Shown one piece after another: positions 1 through 12,549 of a stretch of DNA of 64,000 nucleotides. The stretch lies in the NCBI GenBank assembly GCA_008508345.1, contig QNGE01003806.1, positions 1 through 64,000 on the forward strand. The letters run 5' to 3'. The DNA is from Paragonimus westermani. Taxonomy: Eukaryota; Platyhelminthes; Trematoda; Plagiorchiida; Troglotrematidae. Both the position numbers and the translations under genes were made by a program. The notes beneath the pieces are model-generated. The model saw only the letters and a list, made by a program, of their open reading frames with translations. It was not told the DNA's origin and did no database searches. Within the stretch, counting starts at the first letter, position 1. Every line of letters starts with the position of its first letter.

Positions 1-114
1 TATATTTTCGTGGAAACAATTTGTGACCTTCCAAAGGATTGATCACTTGGCACAGCGTAACCAACGAAAAGCAGACTTTAGCAAGATGAGCGAGTGTCTT
101 CATCACGTCAGTTA
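1..114 (+). mobile_element. Tail of a Ty3/gypsy integrase reading frame (left copy)
   Basis: These bases mirror the end of the minus-strand gypsy integrase at 10304-11225. The first codons read YFRGNNL followed by a stop, which is the end of the uninterrupted frame seen at 10278-10493 on the other side. A further gypsy-like stretch (PSKGLITWHS) follows in the same frame after the stop. The rest of the element would lie to the left of the window. It is a decayed, non-functional remnant. Confidence 0.5.
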
Positions 115-2914
115 GTCGTCGGTAAACGACTTTAGATTGGCAGATGCCCACTTGAAGCAATTGCAGTCATATCTATTCACTGCGATTGCTGCGCATCTTC
201 TGCTTTACCCTCCTTACGTCGCCCACCTCATGCCACGATTGAGCCCAATAACTATGGGTTCCATACGGGGAAGGAAATCCCGGTTGGACGTCTCTCTGCT
301 CAGGGGGGACGATGTCACTTGCGGAACGTACCAAAGCATTCGCAGTAAATGGCTAACCATTGTGAAGTGTGAGCACCGGCGGGATCAACTCCGTCCACGA
401 CAGTCGTTTGATGGATACCCCAAGAAGTTACTTGGTCACGCGGTATCCCCAGCCAAATTTACAGTTGTCGTATCGGGCCTCAACGAAAACGACTGTGAAA
501 CTGCAAATAGCCCGCGCACTCAGGTTGCCACTGCATTTGGTAGCAACCCAGAGGAGGAATAGTGATGGTCCAGCTAGCAGGACCATGCCCAACTTCAGTA
601 GTATCAACGTGCGTGACATATTACCCTTGAGGGCGGAAAAGTCCCTGGGCTTGAATGGAATATTCTGGTGAAACCGCTTCTCATAGGCTTCAACGCTCAC
701 ATTTCATCGGTCAAATTTGGAAGTCGTGGAAACGGCGCCATCTCACCAATATACGAAAGCAGTCAACGTACTGTTGCTTGCAACTTCCGCCCTATAGTTG
801 TGTTGTCATGTGCCTACAAAATGATGAACAACATCGAGAACGGCTGCACACGAAATTGCTCGGACACACACTGTCCACTCGCGAAGAAACAGCATGACTT
901 TCGGTGTAGTCACTCTTGCGCCACCAATCTGGTGGTCACGAGTGATTCCTTCACGCGGGTGGCAAATAAACTTCTTTGGTCGACGCCGCATTGCTCAATT
1001 CTACTTAGGCGTTCCATATTGCAAAGCATCACGGTCTTTTACAAAAACTGCAAGTGTCGGGGTTGGGGAAGTCAGCAGTTTTATGCTTGAACCATTACAT
1101 AATAAGTCAAAAATACGATGTACTGGTCAATGAAGAACTGTCAGCACCGTTTAGCGTGCTAACTGAGGTCTCGCAGGTGCTCTCACTGGGATCACCACTA
1201 CTTTGGTCTACGTATACTATCCCTCACATTCGATAGTGATTCCTTCGTTCTCGTGTACGCAGACGGGGACAGTGCGGCGTCTTTGAGATTCACATAATAC
1301 GCGGATACCGTCCCGAAGTTCCAGTTCGATATCCCACTTGACATCAGACAGTCAACAGCTCTTATTTACGGCAAAATTGATTTATACACATTTGGCATTC
1401 CGACCTTACAAGTCGCCCCTGGATGGACTTCACTTCAACCGCATTTTTCTCCGTACGATATTTTGTCTTAAACGTGAAATACAGTGTTTTGCTGGGTACT
1501 AACGCTCCCACCCCGACCCTGAATGCTGGCAGATGATATGTCGCGCTGACTGAGTCAGTTGGAAATTCTTATATTGTTGTTTCACTAGTCCCATGGACAG
1601 GGTAGTTGAGCCGTTGTCGTAAGTCGGTATCCGGGCACTCTCCCCCTACGTGTAAACTGATACAGCTTTGGGACCTTCCAATGACAGACTGCAAAATACA
1701 GAGAGTCTGTGCGCATCTTTCTGCGAATGGCGGAAGACAATCTCAAATATCTTCCCGTTATAATGTGAACAACTGTGAGACGATCCTACAACGACCAATA
1801 ATATTTTGTGGGCGCCTGAACAGATCAACTTGCCTCTCTCCCAGTTCACTAAAAACGGGTCACTGGGACCATCGCTGTAGAATAGTCACACATCGAAGTT
1901 ACGGGGAGTGTATGAGAAACAATTTTACTGGCTAGATGTGTTTCGCTGGAAATGCAATCGAAGAGATTGTAGTTCCGGTAGATTCGGTAGATTCGTTTGA
2001 AACTCTACTAGGTGGATGGCTACTACCAATTTGGTATGCATTCGCACAAAATTGAAATTACCCAAGTATACACAATAAATACTGGGCGCAAAGTAGGGAT
2101 GAGAATAGTTTAGAGAGTTCAACTGTAGATTATACGAAAGTTATAGTAAGCCTCGACCAACGTTGAACAACACTGATGTGTAGAGGGAGCCAGGGATGCG
2201 TCGGACCCGACCGTCGAGCACGTGAAGAAGTCGGAAGTGTACGAGACGCCACTGGCGTGCGTAGGTCAGAAAGCGTGCAAACATGCAGTTGCGATCACGT
2301 GCAGCAAGTGAGCGGCAGGCAGAGATCTTTACATTCTCGTGTACAGTGTTAACTGGGAAATTCGGGGCGAATTGCACACATCACACAGCAAACAAGCCAG
2401 GATTAGATCCGGTTGGGTACACCACTTCGGCCCTTCTCGTTTATCCATTAGTCATGTCACTTCCATTATATTTATTCCTCAACCATTTTAACATATCCCC
2501 ATTATCACTAGCATCAGTACCATTTATACGATTTCATCTTATCTAGGCTGACCTATCATCCTCATTTGCACTGTCACTTTGTTATTACCATCTGTTACTC
2601 TCATTTTCATCTTGAATCTCAACGATAAGCTGTCACATCATTTCACTTCTTCATTACAAAACCACTGTTTAATCCTAAAGTGGTTGACAACTGTAAAGTC
2701 ATTGTCATCACACACCTCGTCCCACTCGCACTCGCCACTTCTGCAACTGGAAACGGAAGTTGCAACCCAACACTCTTCCGAAAGCAGCGATGCTGAATAT
2801 TCGAATCGCACAGAACCCCATAACTGCACTAAAAACTCTTGATGTGGTGAAACCCAGCAGGCACACAACGTTATTATGGAAAAGAAACCAGTGGGACTAG
2901 CGCAATCGAAGTGC
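115..2914. other. No recognisable gene (within left arm)
   Basis: Both strands were read for conserved motifs and none were found. The stretch 2440-2640 is rich in cat/atc and tta runs (gat/aat on the other strand), like degenerate simple sequence. The short open frames are all below 142 codons and look like chance. Confidence 0.6.
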
Positions 2915-2924
2915 TCTGTCTTTT

Positions 2925-3370
2925 GTACTAGCCAAAGAACTGGCTACAGTAGAACACATCATGCGGAAACGTGGTGAACGCGATATGACGATGTTTCAGT
3001 AAGTTGGTGCGTCCAAGTCAACCCTCAGAACACAAGGCACGAACAGACCCGGTCGTGGCCACTGGTGTGTGGAGCAAAATCGTGGCGTATGAGGGAGTTA
3101 TTCACTACCGGGATTGCGTATTTGGAGAAAGCTCAGGTTTCCTGCAAGGCCATAAATCAGCATAACCCGTTGCCATCTCCGTCCAACATATTCATAAAAA
3201 ATATTGAAAATGCCATCGTTTGGGACTAAAGGATAGCTGAGCGTGCCGTGAATCGCTCACGGAAATCTTCATTCGGGAGCCACGAAATCTGCTGGAATTT
3301 AAGGCAACCTAGAGTGACACTCAAGGGAATTAGTTCAGACAGGAAATTCGACGCAGGTGGTCACGTGCCA
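2925..3370 (+). repeat. Dispersed repeat, copy A (partner at 17375-17935)
   Basis: The segment from about 2925 to 3010 (tactagcc, aactggct, cagtagaacacat, gcggaaacgtgg, cagtaagtt) aligns with 17380-17470 in the same order and orientation, with scattered substitutions. Further matches follow (acacaaggcac at 3030 against atataaggcac at 17550; the gattcgacgca-type segment near 3345 against 17900). No protein is encoded. The family is not one I can name; a SINE or other non-autonomous element is possible. Confidence 0.55.
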
Positions 3371-3379
3371 TAGTGAGGT

Positions 3380-4680
3380 TCCAAAACTGTGCTGGTTTAT
3401 TTTTTCTTCTTTTCTATCCACTGTGGTTTACTGCAGTCTCTCTACTGTATTGCATTCTAGAATGCTTAGTAGCTGGGTCGTTACACCACCCAACTTAGCT
3501 GGTTAGCCTCGCGTCATTATAAACTTCTGACAATAACGCCCATATTTTCCTTCGTCGATTCTCCATTTCCTTCGACGTAGTTTCAATACTATGGGGAGCT
3601 CCATCCCCATTCATTCAGTGTTTAACTGCACTGCGTGTCATTATGTTTTTTCTCCTGCACCTTCTTGCGTACATGTCTTAGCTATCTGCGTGTAATTTGT
3701 ATTCTAAGCTAGTTCGCGCAAGAGACCGTGCCCTTCGGCGCTTCGGCTGTGATGCGTGGTTTCACCTCCCTTTCTTCGGTGTCCCCCTGCAAGCTTCGAC
3801 TGCAGACAACTCGGAACGCATCCAACTTAGTCGTGAGAAATTTAGATCTTCTGGGTAGCTGTCTGACATTTCGTTAGATACAACTAGCAATCCAGTGCTC
3901 ACTATCAGTAACTCATCGTGTACAGCCACAGCATCTGACAACGGTGCTCCTTACCATAGTTTGCACCCCTTAACGCAGTGAGCAGAAGTCGCGCTTAAAT
4001 GCAACGCAAGCTCGGCAACAGGAGTGTCGGCGTTAATTGCAGTAGGTGTTCAATCCCTGATGTCGACCCTCAGTCACTCACCACCAAGAGTCATTCATCT
4101 AGCATGGATTTTTAACACCTGTAGTATATGTAACTTCTGGGAGCAAATACGGAAAAACACGTCGTGGGTCCACACTGTCTTTGAAGCACTGGCATGACTC
4201 TATCTGAGCTCAGGAGCACTGGCACACTGCTAAATACATTCGTTCTTCCATCTGCAACGGGATCTACAGCTGTAGATATGGATTCCTCCCCTAAATTAAT
4301 AACCACGGCTTCATCGCTGACGTTTACTTAGAGACAATTCACTCGGCTGGCTAAGATGAAATTAGACAGCGAATTGTTTTGTGAGAGGCTGGTTCGCCTG
4401 CAGAACAAGTACGAGATGACTGTCGACGGAAGAAGAAATGCCGTAGTGTAGTGTGCTCTCGAACCACACTTAGGAGACAGCAAACAACAAGCGTATACAC
4501 CGAGACACCACGTGTCAACCATATTTTGAATTGGAGGTATCTTCAGATAATGTCAGAATAGGTCGGATGTTACAAGTGGAGGGATCAAATTGGCTGACCA
4601 ACAATTCAGGGAAACGAGACTGTTCCTTTTGAAACTAGTATACACTTTCTATAGGAGTCACTTAATTGGAAAATCACTAG
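3380..4680. other. No recognisable gene
   Basis: The open frames are all under 65 codons and none shows a conserved motif. The sequence is mixed, with a pyrimidine-rich patch near 3400-3440. I see nothing supportable here. Confidence 0.5.
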
Positions 4681-4689
4681 ACGTAAAGG

Positions 4690-5050
4690 CTAACTCAACT
4701 TACAAGTTTGAAATCTCCGCGGACTCGCTCACTCCAGCCTCTCCGATGGGTGTTCCTTCGCTGCACAAATCAGAGGCAAGGATTATGAGGCATACTGTCT
4801 CGTTAGTTCTTTCTCTCATTACGAATGAGTCCGGGACAAGTACACCGATTCCCTTGGCGTATCTTAGGTTCTCTAATAAAACATCCCAGACAGGCACCCC
4901 ATCGTACGCGAAAAATGAAATACACCCTCGTGTATAGTCCCCAAGGGCTCGCAATATAAAAACTCGATTGGCCTCAGCCTCAGCACATGACGACCCATTG
5001 AACAAGTGTCTGTGACGTCCATAACGAATAGGGTGGATTAATCGCCGCAA
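4690..5050 (-). mobile_element. CR1-like LINE endonuclease fragment
   Basis: The minus strand keeps an open frame of 116 codons. It resembles the middle of the apurinic-type endonuclease domain of CR1-clade LINEs: a gly-rich strand followed by DGVPVWDVLLENLRY, then NETVCLIILASDLC, where family members typically have ESVWC. The usual triple-glycine motif is degraded to RGCISFF. No reverse transcriptase follows on this strand, so it is an isolated decayed piece. The assignment rests on remembered family patterns and is moderate. Confidence 0.45.
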
Positions 5051-5299
5051 CCGGTGGTTACGGTCTGATTGCCACTACGGAACCCTGGCTCTGGTGGAAT
5101 GCGCAGTAGGGTGGGCTTTGTCTGGGGGGTTAAAGGGATCACGGGCAAGGTAGGCCCTACGGGCAGCAAAAGGGAGAAGTACTACGTTCAATTGCCGGGG
5201 CATATGTGCAGCTCCGCTCTCAGTACGTCGGATTTTCAACCAACCGAAGGTGTGGTGATATCGAACACGCAGACCACCACCAGTCGTAGTCCGATGTCG

Positions 5300-5570
5300 C
5301 AAGCTGTCGGACATGCGCAGCTTATATCTATCTTGCGGATCACAACTGCTAAGCCATACTCTCTGCTAGTTCTTTGAGACCTCAACGCTGCTGGCGTCGA
5401 TTGGGGAAAGAATCAGCTTGTGCGGGAAGTTTTGGAGCAGACCTGTTGTAGTGCCTCCATGGTAAAATGCCGATTTAACTCGCGTTTTATAATGGGTAAG
5501 GCCCCCTCACTGCCTGATTTAGTGGTGTGTCGATATTAAAAAATGACTTCACTCAGTATGGGTACGCACC
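5300..5570 (+). mobile_element. CR1-like LINE endonuclease C-terminal fragment
   Basis: At 5362-5400 the plus strand reads LLVL-stop-DLNAAGVDWG. This corresponds to the conserved GDFNAPGVDW motif of CR1-type endonucleases, with the glycine codon mutated to a stop. About 45 codons on, RFNSRFIMGKAPSLPDLV matches the family block around the PSLLDLV motif. The catalytic Asp-Asn pair survives, but the frame is broken. It lies opposite in strand to the fragment at 4690-5050, so the two come from different insertions. Confidence 0.65.
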
Positions 5571-5769
5571 GGATCTCAGCCGATATCTTCTAGGTTAACA
5601 CGCAACTTCGGATGAGTTAAAACTGACCGCTTCCTCCTGGACGCGCAGTCCCTGGATTGGGATCACCATTCAGACATGGTGGATGGGGCTTGGGGGCTGA
5701 TCAAGCGAAATTTGCACCTTCTGGCGGAAAACCACGCCCCAATTGCCAGGCGCTGCTTGTAAGGCAAAC

Positions 5770-7388
5770 CCTCTTGATGGACACCGGAGCTAGATAAGGC
5801 ATAGAAGAAAAGCGTGCTCGGCTGATTTTTAAATAAAACAACCAGCCATAGGAGGATTTTTTATCCTAATTTCATGCAGAGGACCGTACTGTCGAGCTGC
5901 AGAACGGAGCCTTGGCCGCCATCTAAATGGCATCAGCTCAAGGTGTCCAATTCAGTCCGAAGTGGCGCTGTGCACATGTCCAAACTAAACCAGCGATGCA
6001 GAGGGGAACATGTAGCCTTAAGCCCTCTGGTGGGAATGTACTTACTAGCGTTTGTGAGAATATGGTACACCCGGCGTTACAGTGTACGTAACTGAAACGT
6101 GTGTAAAATATAACGCCAGGTGTTCGACTCTTAACCTGACCCGCCATTGGTTGATTCTGTTGCACTTGAACTTTGACCCGATGTCTCATTAGTAATTCCC
6201 CGGAGTATTTGAGCTGGAGTCTGATTGGCCAACCCGTGTCACTACCGCATATCAGCCCCGAATCGGACTGGTTGCGAGTGGACTGAGTGTGTCAGCTCTT
6301 CGTTCTGAAATTCCGTCCGAACTGTTATTCATAGTCCAGTTTCAACTTCGGTCAGTCCCAGTTGCTTCGTTTGGGGTCTACCGGCGTTTGGGCTTGATGA
6401 CGTTGTTACCTCCTGACATCTTTGGTTCACATTTGTTTATAAATTTTTTCCAGCTCTATGTGATTTTTGTTGACCCGGTTGATGAGTACCAAGCTTCAAA
6501 AAGTTCTCTTGCATTTAAAAATAATAATAATAAAGTTCTCAACGTTTATTTGAGAAGCACGCTGAGTTAAGCGCGATCACTGCAGATATTTACAAACCAT
6601 ACAATAACGAATAAGCAACTAGTAGCACAAACGTGAAGCCTGTCGTCAAGAAGGCCGTGGTCAAAAGGCAAATGACTGTAGTCTATGGAACTTTGACGCA
6701 CGCAACAGAGAAGGAGATGGTTCGCTCGTTTCACAGATTTAGTCTCAAAAATGATGGGATGTTACACTAGTTTATCATTTACAATGTTGTGGGGCGGGGA
6801 ATATTTAAACAGTTCAAGGTCACTCCTGGAAAAATGCCCAAGTGCATCTTTGAAGTGTTTTGCCATCAGGGGATGAAATTGGCGTCCGGGAAATGTCAAG
6901 ATAGGTCGGCTTTGTCGAGGTAGGGGGAAAGTCCCAAAATACAGCGAAAAATTGAGAGGATTCCACGCAGGAGTTCGTCAATTCTTCGAAAACGTCGAGA
7001 AGTTGAACAGCTAAGACAAAGTTCCGTGCGCTCATTCGTCGTAGAAAAATTTCCTCGCTCAGTGGATGATATGGGGATTGGGAAGGAGAATGTAATCCCA
7101 CATGTTAGATGAGAAAATGTGGGGTTATAACATTTGCTATGCCAAACAATGTGCTAGTGGAATTTTTTGACAAAACACTCATACGATATTATCATTTTTG
7201 CTATGATTATTGGAACACATAACCCTATATGCTGTTTGTCGTGGCATTTTGCTATGTACTCATGATTTATTCGGGCATACGGATAATTGAGCCGACGGTT
7301 TGGAGGGCCGCATGTAATGAGCGTGTGATAGCTAACGCTTAAATGACGTCGTTCTGCTGGACTTATTATTAAGCGCCGCGTTCACATT
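5770..7388. other. No recognisable gene; short AAT microsatellite
   Basis: A short (AAT)n tract lies at about 6519-6531 inside a 93-codon open frame with no family signature. The section 6120-6290 has several gattgg/cattgg boxes, which could be chance or a decayed LTR promoter. The stretch runs up to the contig join at 7389. Confidence 0.45.
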
Positions 7389-7389
7389 N
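7389..7389. other. Single-N contig join
   Basis: One unresolved base separates unique sequence (ending cgttcacatt) from the first base of the inverted right arm. The coincidence of the N with the exact repeat boundary indicates a scaffolding or gap-closing join. Confidence 0.9.
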
Positions 7390-10303
7390 GCACTTCGATT
7401 GCGCTAGTCCCACTGGTTTCTTTTCCATAATAACGTTGTGTGCCTGCTGGGTTTCACCACATCAAGAGTTTTTAGTGCAGTTATGGGGTTCTGTGCGATT
7501 CGAATATTCAGCATCGCTGCTTTCGGAAGAGTGTTGGGTTGCAACTTCCGTTTCCAGTTGCAGAAGTGGCGAGTGCGAGTGGGACGAGGTGTGTGATGAC
7601 AATGACTTTACAGTTGTCAACCACTTTAGGATTAAACAGTGGTTTTGTAATGAAGAAGTGAAATGATGTGACAGCTTATCGTTGAGATTCAAGATGAAAA
7701 TGAGAGTAACAGATGGTAATAACAAAGTGACAGTGCAAATGAGGATGATAGGTCAGCCTAGATAAGATGAAATCGTATAAATGGTACTGATGCTAGTGAT
7801 AATGGGGATATGTTAAAATGGTTGAGGAATAAATATAATGGAAGTGACATGACTAATGGATAAACGAGAAGGGCCGAAGTGGTGTACCCAACCGGATCTA
7901 ATCCTGGCTTGTTTGCTGTGTGATGTGTGCAATTCGCCCCGAATTTCCCAGTTAACACTGTACACGAGAATGTAAAGATCTCTGCCTGCCGCTCACTTGC
8001 TGCACGTGATCGCAACTGCATGTTTGCACGCTTTCTGACCTACGCACGCCAGTGGCGTCTCGTACACTTCCGACTTCTTCACGTGCTCGACGGTCGGGTC
8101 CGACGCATCCCTGGCTCCCTCTACACATCAGTGTTGTTCAACGTTGGTCGAGGCTTACTATAACTTTCGTATAATCTACAGTTGAACTCTCTAAACTATT
8201 CTCATCCCTACTTTGCGCCCAGTATTTATTGTGTATACTTGGGTAATTTCAATTTTGTGCGAATGCATACCAAATTGGTAGTAGCCATCCACCTAGTAGA
8301 GTTTCAAACGAATCTACCGAATCTACCGGAACTACAATCTCTTCGATTGCATTTCCAGCGAAACACATCTAGCCAGTAAAATTGTTTCTCATACACTCCC
8401 CGTAACTTCGATGTGTGACTATTCTACAGCGATGGTCCCAGTGACCCGTTTTTAGTGAACTGGGAGAGAGGCAAGTTGATCTGTTCAGGCGCCCACAAAA
8501 TATTGTTGGTCGTTGTAGGATCGTCTCACAGTTGTTCACATTATAACGGGAAGATATTTGAGATTGTCTTCCGCCATTCGCAGAAAGATGCGCACAGACT
8601 CTCTGTATTTTGCAGTCTGTCATTGGAAGGTCCCAAAGCTGTATCAGTTTACACGTAGGGGGAGAGTGCCCGGATACCGACTTACGACAACGGCTCAACT
8701 ACCCTGTCCATGGGACTAGTGAAACAACAATATAAGAATTTCCAACTGACTCAGTCAGCGCGACATATCATCTGCCAGCATTCAGGGTCGGGGTGGGAGC
8801 GTTAGTACCCAGCAAAACACTGTATTTCACGTTTAAGACAAAATATCGTACGGAGAAAAATGCGGTTGAAGTGAAGTCCATCCAGGGGCGACTTGTAAGG
8901 TCGGAATGCCAAATGTGTATAAATCAATATTGCCGTAAATAAGAGCTGTTGACTGTCTGATGTCAAGTGGGATATCGAACTGGAACTTCGGGACGGTATC
9001 CGCGTATTATGTGAATCTCAAAGACGCCGCACTGTCCCCGTCTGCGTACACGAGAACGAAGGAATCACTATCGAATGTGAGGGATAGTATACGTAGACCA
9101 AAGTAGTGGTGATCCCAGTGAGAGCACCTGCGAGACCTCAGTTAGCACGCTAAACGGTGCTGACAGTTCTTCATTGACCAGTACATCGTATTTTTGACTT
9201 ATTATGTAATGGTTCAAGCATAAAACTGCTGACTTCCCCAACCCCGACACTTGCAGTTTTTGTAAAAGACCGTGATGCTTTGCAATATGGAACGCCTAAG
9301 TAGAATTGAGCAATGCGGCGTCGACCAAAGAAGTTTATTTGCCACCCGCGTGAAGGAATCACTCGTGACCACCAGATTGGTGGCGCAAGAGTGACTACAC
9401 CGAAAGTCATGCTGTTTCTTCGCGAGTGGACAGTGTGTGTCCGAGCAATTTCGTGTGCAGCCGTTCTCGATGTTGTTCATCATTTTGTAGGCACATGACA
9501 ACACAACTATAGGGCGGAAGTTGCAAGCAACAGTACGTTGACTGCTTTCGTATATTGGTGAGATGGCGCCGTTTCCACGACTTCCAAATTTGACCGATGA
9601 AATGTGAGCGTTGAAGCCTATGAGAAGCGGTTTCACCAGAATATTCCATTCAAGCCCAGGGACTTTTCCGCCCTCAAGGGTAATATGTCACGCACGTTGA
9701 TACTACTGAAGTTGGGCATGGTCCTGCTAGCTGGACCATCACTATTCCTCCTCTGGGTTGCTACCAAATGCAGTGGCAACCTGAGTGCGCGGGCTATTTG
9801 CAGTTTCACAGTCGTTTTCGTTGAGGCCCGATACGACAACTGTAAATTTGGCTGGGGATACCGCGTGACCAAGTAACTTCTTGGGGTATCCATCAAACGA
9901 CTGTCGTGGACGGAGTTGATCCCGCCGGTGCTCACACTTCACAATGGTTAGCCATTTACTGCGAATGCTTTGGTACGTTCCGCAAGTGACATCGTCCCCC
10001 CTGAGCAGAGAGACGTCCAACCGGGATTTCCTTCCCCGTATGGAACCCATAGTTATTGGGCTCAATCGTGGCATGAGGTGGGCGACGTAAGGAGGGTAAA
10101 GCAGAAGATGCGCAGCAATCGCAGTGAATAGATATGACTGCAATTGCTTCAAGTGGGCATCTGCCAATCTAAAGTCGTTTACCGACGACTAACTGACGTG
10201 ATGAAGACACTCGCTCATCTTGCTAAAGTCTGCTTTTCGTTGGTTACGCTGTGCCAAGTGATCAATCCTTTGGAAGGTCACAAATTGTTTCCACGAAAAT
10301 ATA
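7390..10303 (-). repeat. Right arm of the 2.9-kb inverted repeat
   Basis: This is the reverse complement of 1-2914, with the two differences seen at 8929 and 8505. It begins immediately after the N. At its outer end the sequence continues without any break into the gypsy integrase frame at 10278-10493, so 10303 is only the limit set by the window start, not a real repeat border. It holds no recognisable host gene. Confidence 0.95.
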
Positions 10304-11225
10304 CCACATCCATTGAATCTACACACTGAAGTGATGCTGTTAGGCGCCTTGATTTGAATAACACCGCTGGACTCTCCTTCGCTGTGCAATGGGCTATGTT
10401 TCTGTACTGAAGCAGAAAGTTATGGAGAAACAAATCCAGTTCAGCAAATATTTTAGAATTAGCGGAACTCGCAGCGCTTTTGAGCGTTTTCACCGGATTT
10501 TCTGTGGCTCCGTTCGAACATGGATGCCGAGATGCCGTTGGCGAGTGACGTCACCCGATGCTGTCAAGTCACTGTTTCATTTCAACGGAACAAAATTGGG
10601 ATCCGTTGTCCGTCATCAAGACCTGCGGAATGCCTTCACGACTGAAACATTTACGAGGCGCTTGCGTGGTAAATGACGTGGGAGTTGGGGTTGTAATAAA
10701 TACTTCCGGCTATCGTGAGTACGAATCAATTAACACCAGAATGTAGTATTTACCAGGAAGTGGTCCACAATAGCCTGCATGCACCCGTTGTCATGGTAGG
10801 TAACCGTCCGGCCAGGGTGTCCAACTCTTCGGCCTTGTCTTTATTTTGTGGAGGCAGGAGTGGCAGTTTATCGCAATGCTCTTGATATACGAGTTTATCT
10901 CCGGCGATCAACACATCCGTCGAGCCAGTGATTTCATTTTCTCCACGCCCAGGTGACCTTTGTACAAGTCGTTTAATACTGCCTTTCGTAGCAGTGATGG
11001 AACGACCAACTGATCTCCCCAACACAGCACACCATCAGATTGTATTGACAACTCCTCTCGGTCCTGGAATAACACTGGGTGTTCCGTCTCAATAGTTGAC
11101 GACCAGCCTTTGGTCACCGCGGCAATTACCATGCCATAACAGTTTTTAGTTGTACTGATCAAGTTGTCTCGGCTTGTTGGGATAGTTGGTGAGGCAAGCA
11201 AACAAGCTTCAGCAGCTGATAACAA
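10278..11225 (-). mobile_element. Ty3/gypsy retrotransposon integrase, decayed
   Basis: Read on the minus strand this is the integrase end of a gypsy polyprotein. It starts with the zinc-binding region: about 105 open codons with GVLCWGDQLVVP and GHLGVEKMKSLARR, the usual sequence before a tryptophan-rich WWP block. After frame changes come the catalytic core blocks. LIDSYSR (about 10703-10757) carries the first Asp, TDNGSQF (about 10595-10615) the second Asp, and NGATEN followed by KTLKS (about 10480-10521) the catalytic Glu. A 72-codon uninterrupted frame (10493-10278) follows and crosses into the inverted repeat. Stops after the first Asp block and several frameshifts make it non-functional. 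Reverse transcriptase and RNase H, expected upstream beyond 11225, are not recognisable. Confidence 0.8.
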
Positions 11226-11229
11226 TAAG

Positions 11230-11690
11230 CTTCAACATTGAGTCTACCAAATACACAAGTCCCGAGACTAACGGTTCATGTAAATATGATCGAATGCAGA
11301 AGTTGCGTAATGACGAAGCGATCAAGCGCAAATGAAACCAGGGTACACATAAACAAAGGTCTGGCAATGCAAAGTAAGGAAGAGAAACCATGCGGGAACA
11401 GATTTCTACAGGTAAACGTTATTAACACTTAGAAATACATCAAGGTTATTATTCACAGGAGAAATGATTTGTCACGCGCGTAACCTGAGTGGTGGTGTCA
11501 GTCTTTAGAAGAAGGGCTCACAATCATTATAAAGAATTCTAATGTAAGAAGACCGACCAACGAGGAGGGAATAACTGAGGACGGGGAACGTGCTCATCAA
11601 CCTTCTGTAAACACACAATAATCATCGAACGCTCAACGCAACCAGTTACTCACACAGAGTTTGCTGCCGTACGCTACCTGCTGGCGATTG
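11230..11690. other. No recognisable gene
   Basis: RNase H of the neighbouring gypsy element would be expected here on the minus strand, but no conserved block can be read. The remnant therefore seems truncated at about 11225. Confidence 0.4.
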
Positions 11691-11699
11691 TGGCCTCCG

Positions 11700-11935
11700 T
11701 AAGTAATGGCCTTAAAGGTCGTTTCAAAGGGAAAACGGTCATTTCAAATCAAATCCCTTATTCTCAAAGACCACTTAAAATAGTTAAATAAGAATTTCTG
11801 GTAAATTCTCTGTATTTCAACAATTTCAAGTAGACAGCATTGATGAGAAGATTGAAATACGTCAAGCAAGTGCCAAAAGCACTGGTTAAGTGAAAAAAAT
11901 CTTCCATCATTTTTGAAGATACAATACACCATAGG
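11700..11935 (-). repeat. Dispersed repeat, copy 1 of an inverted pair
   Basis: The reverse complement of this stretch aligns with 12550-12690 on the plus strand. Shared blocks in the same order are accagtgct-ttggcactt, acgtatttcaatctt, accagaaat, gaaatgaccgt and acgacct-aag. About 90 bases in copy 1 have no counterpart in copy 2, or the reverse. No protein family is recognised. Confidence 0.65.
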
Positions 11936-12549
11936 CTTTAGCCCACTTTTCCACGTCTTACAAATAAGGTCATTGCAATTTTCGAGGTGGAAGAAATAGT
12001 CCCCCGACTTGAGAATACTTGGTTTTGCGGTGTCTCATGGATGTCGTCGAATCGGGAATGCATCACCAGGTGAAGCTAACAATGTGTTCCAACAGGAACA
12101 CTAACACATTTGACAGTGGAATATGTATGACGCAATGTCCGGCTTCCTCTTCTGTACGGTATTCATGCTGTTCTTTCTTTTTGCGGGTTTTCAGGTAGCT
12201 ATCGATCGACGAAATGTTGCTCTTATAAATAGTTGGGAATGACGTCATTTTCAACCACTTCACCGAGGATATAAACGGCCATATGTTATTATTGTCATAC
12301 GGCTGTTTCTATCTCCGATGTATGTTGAATGGCGTGAAAGGGGGTTTCACGTCTTGTTCTGTCATTGAGATTCTTCAAAAGTTACACCCGTTTATGCAGC
12401 TGCATTCCTCACAACTAGATATTGGTGGTGTATCGTTCGCACAAATCAGTATAGGGAAACAAATTAACTTAATCTGCCTGCCTATCACTGGGAGGTACGT
12501 TCTTCAGCCCGTCAATCCACAGTATTCTCAAAACGAATGAAAGTTTTTG

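Larger units (their letters stand above)
1..2914 (+). repeat. Left arm of a 2.9-kb near-perfect inverted repeat
   Basis: This arm is the reverse complement of 7390-10303: position x pairs with 10304-x over the whole length. I saw only two mismatches, at 1375 (a versus t) and 1799 (t versus c). The inner edge, 2914, pairs with the base directly after the single N at 7389. The outer edge is the window start, so the arm may continue to the left. Apart from the first ~110 bases (end of a gypsy element) no gene is recognisable here. The longest frame, 141 codons at 137-562, has no family signature, and its mirror copy carries no independent information. The near identity points to one allele or contig placed twice in opposite orientation rather than to an old duplication. 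Confidence 0.95.
2915..7388. other. Spacer between the inverted-repeat arms
   Basis: This 4.5-kb unique stretch separates the two arms. It holds a dispersed repeat copy (2925-3370) and two CR1-like endonuclease fragments on opposite strands (4690-5050 and 5300-5570). It ends at the single N. If the right arm is a misplaced duplicate contig, this spacer is the true continuation of the left arm. Confidence 0.8.

Noticed and set aside
137..562. 141-codon open frame in the left arm, repeated at 9742-10167
   Set aside because: It has no family motif, and the second copy is just the mirror of the palindrome, so duplication is not evidence of coding.
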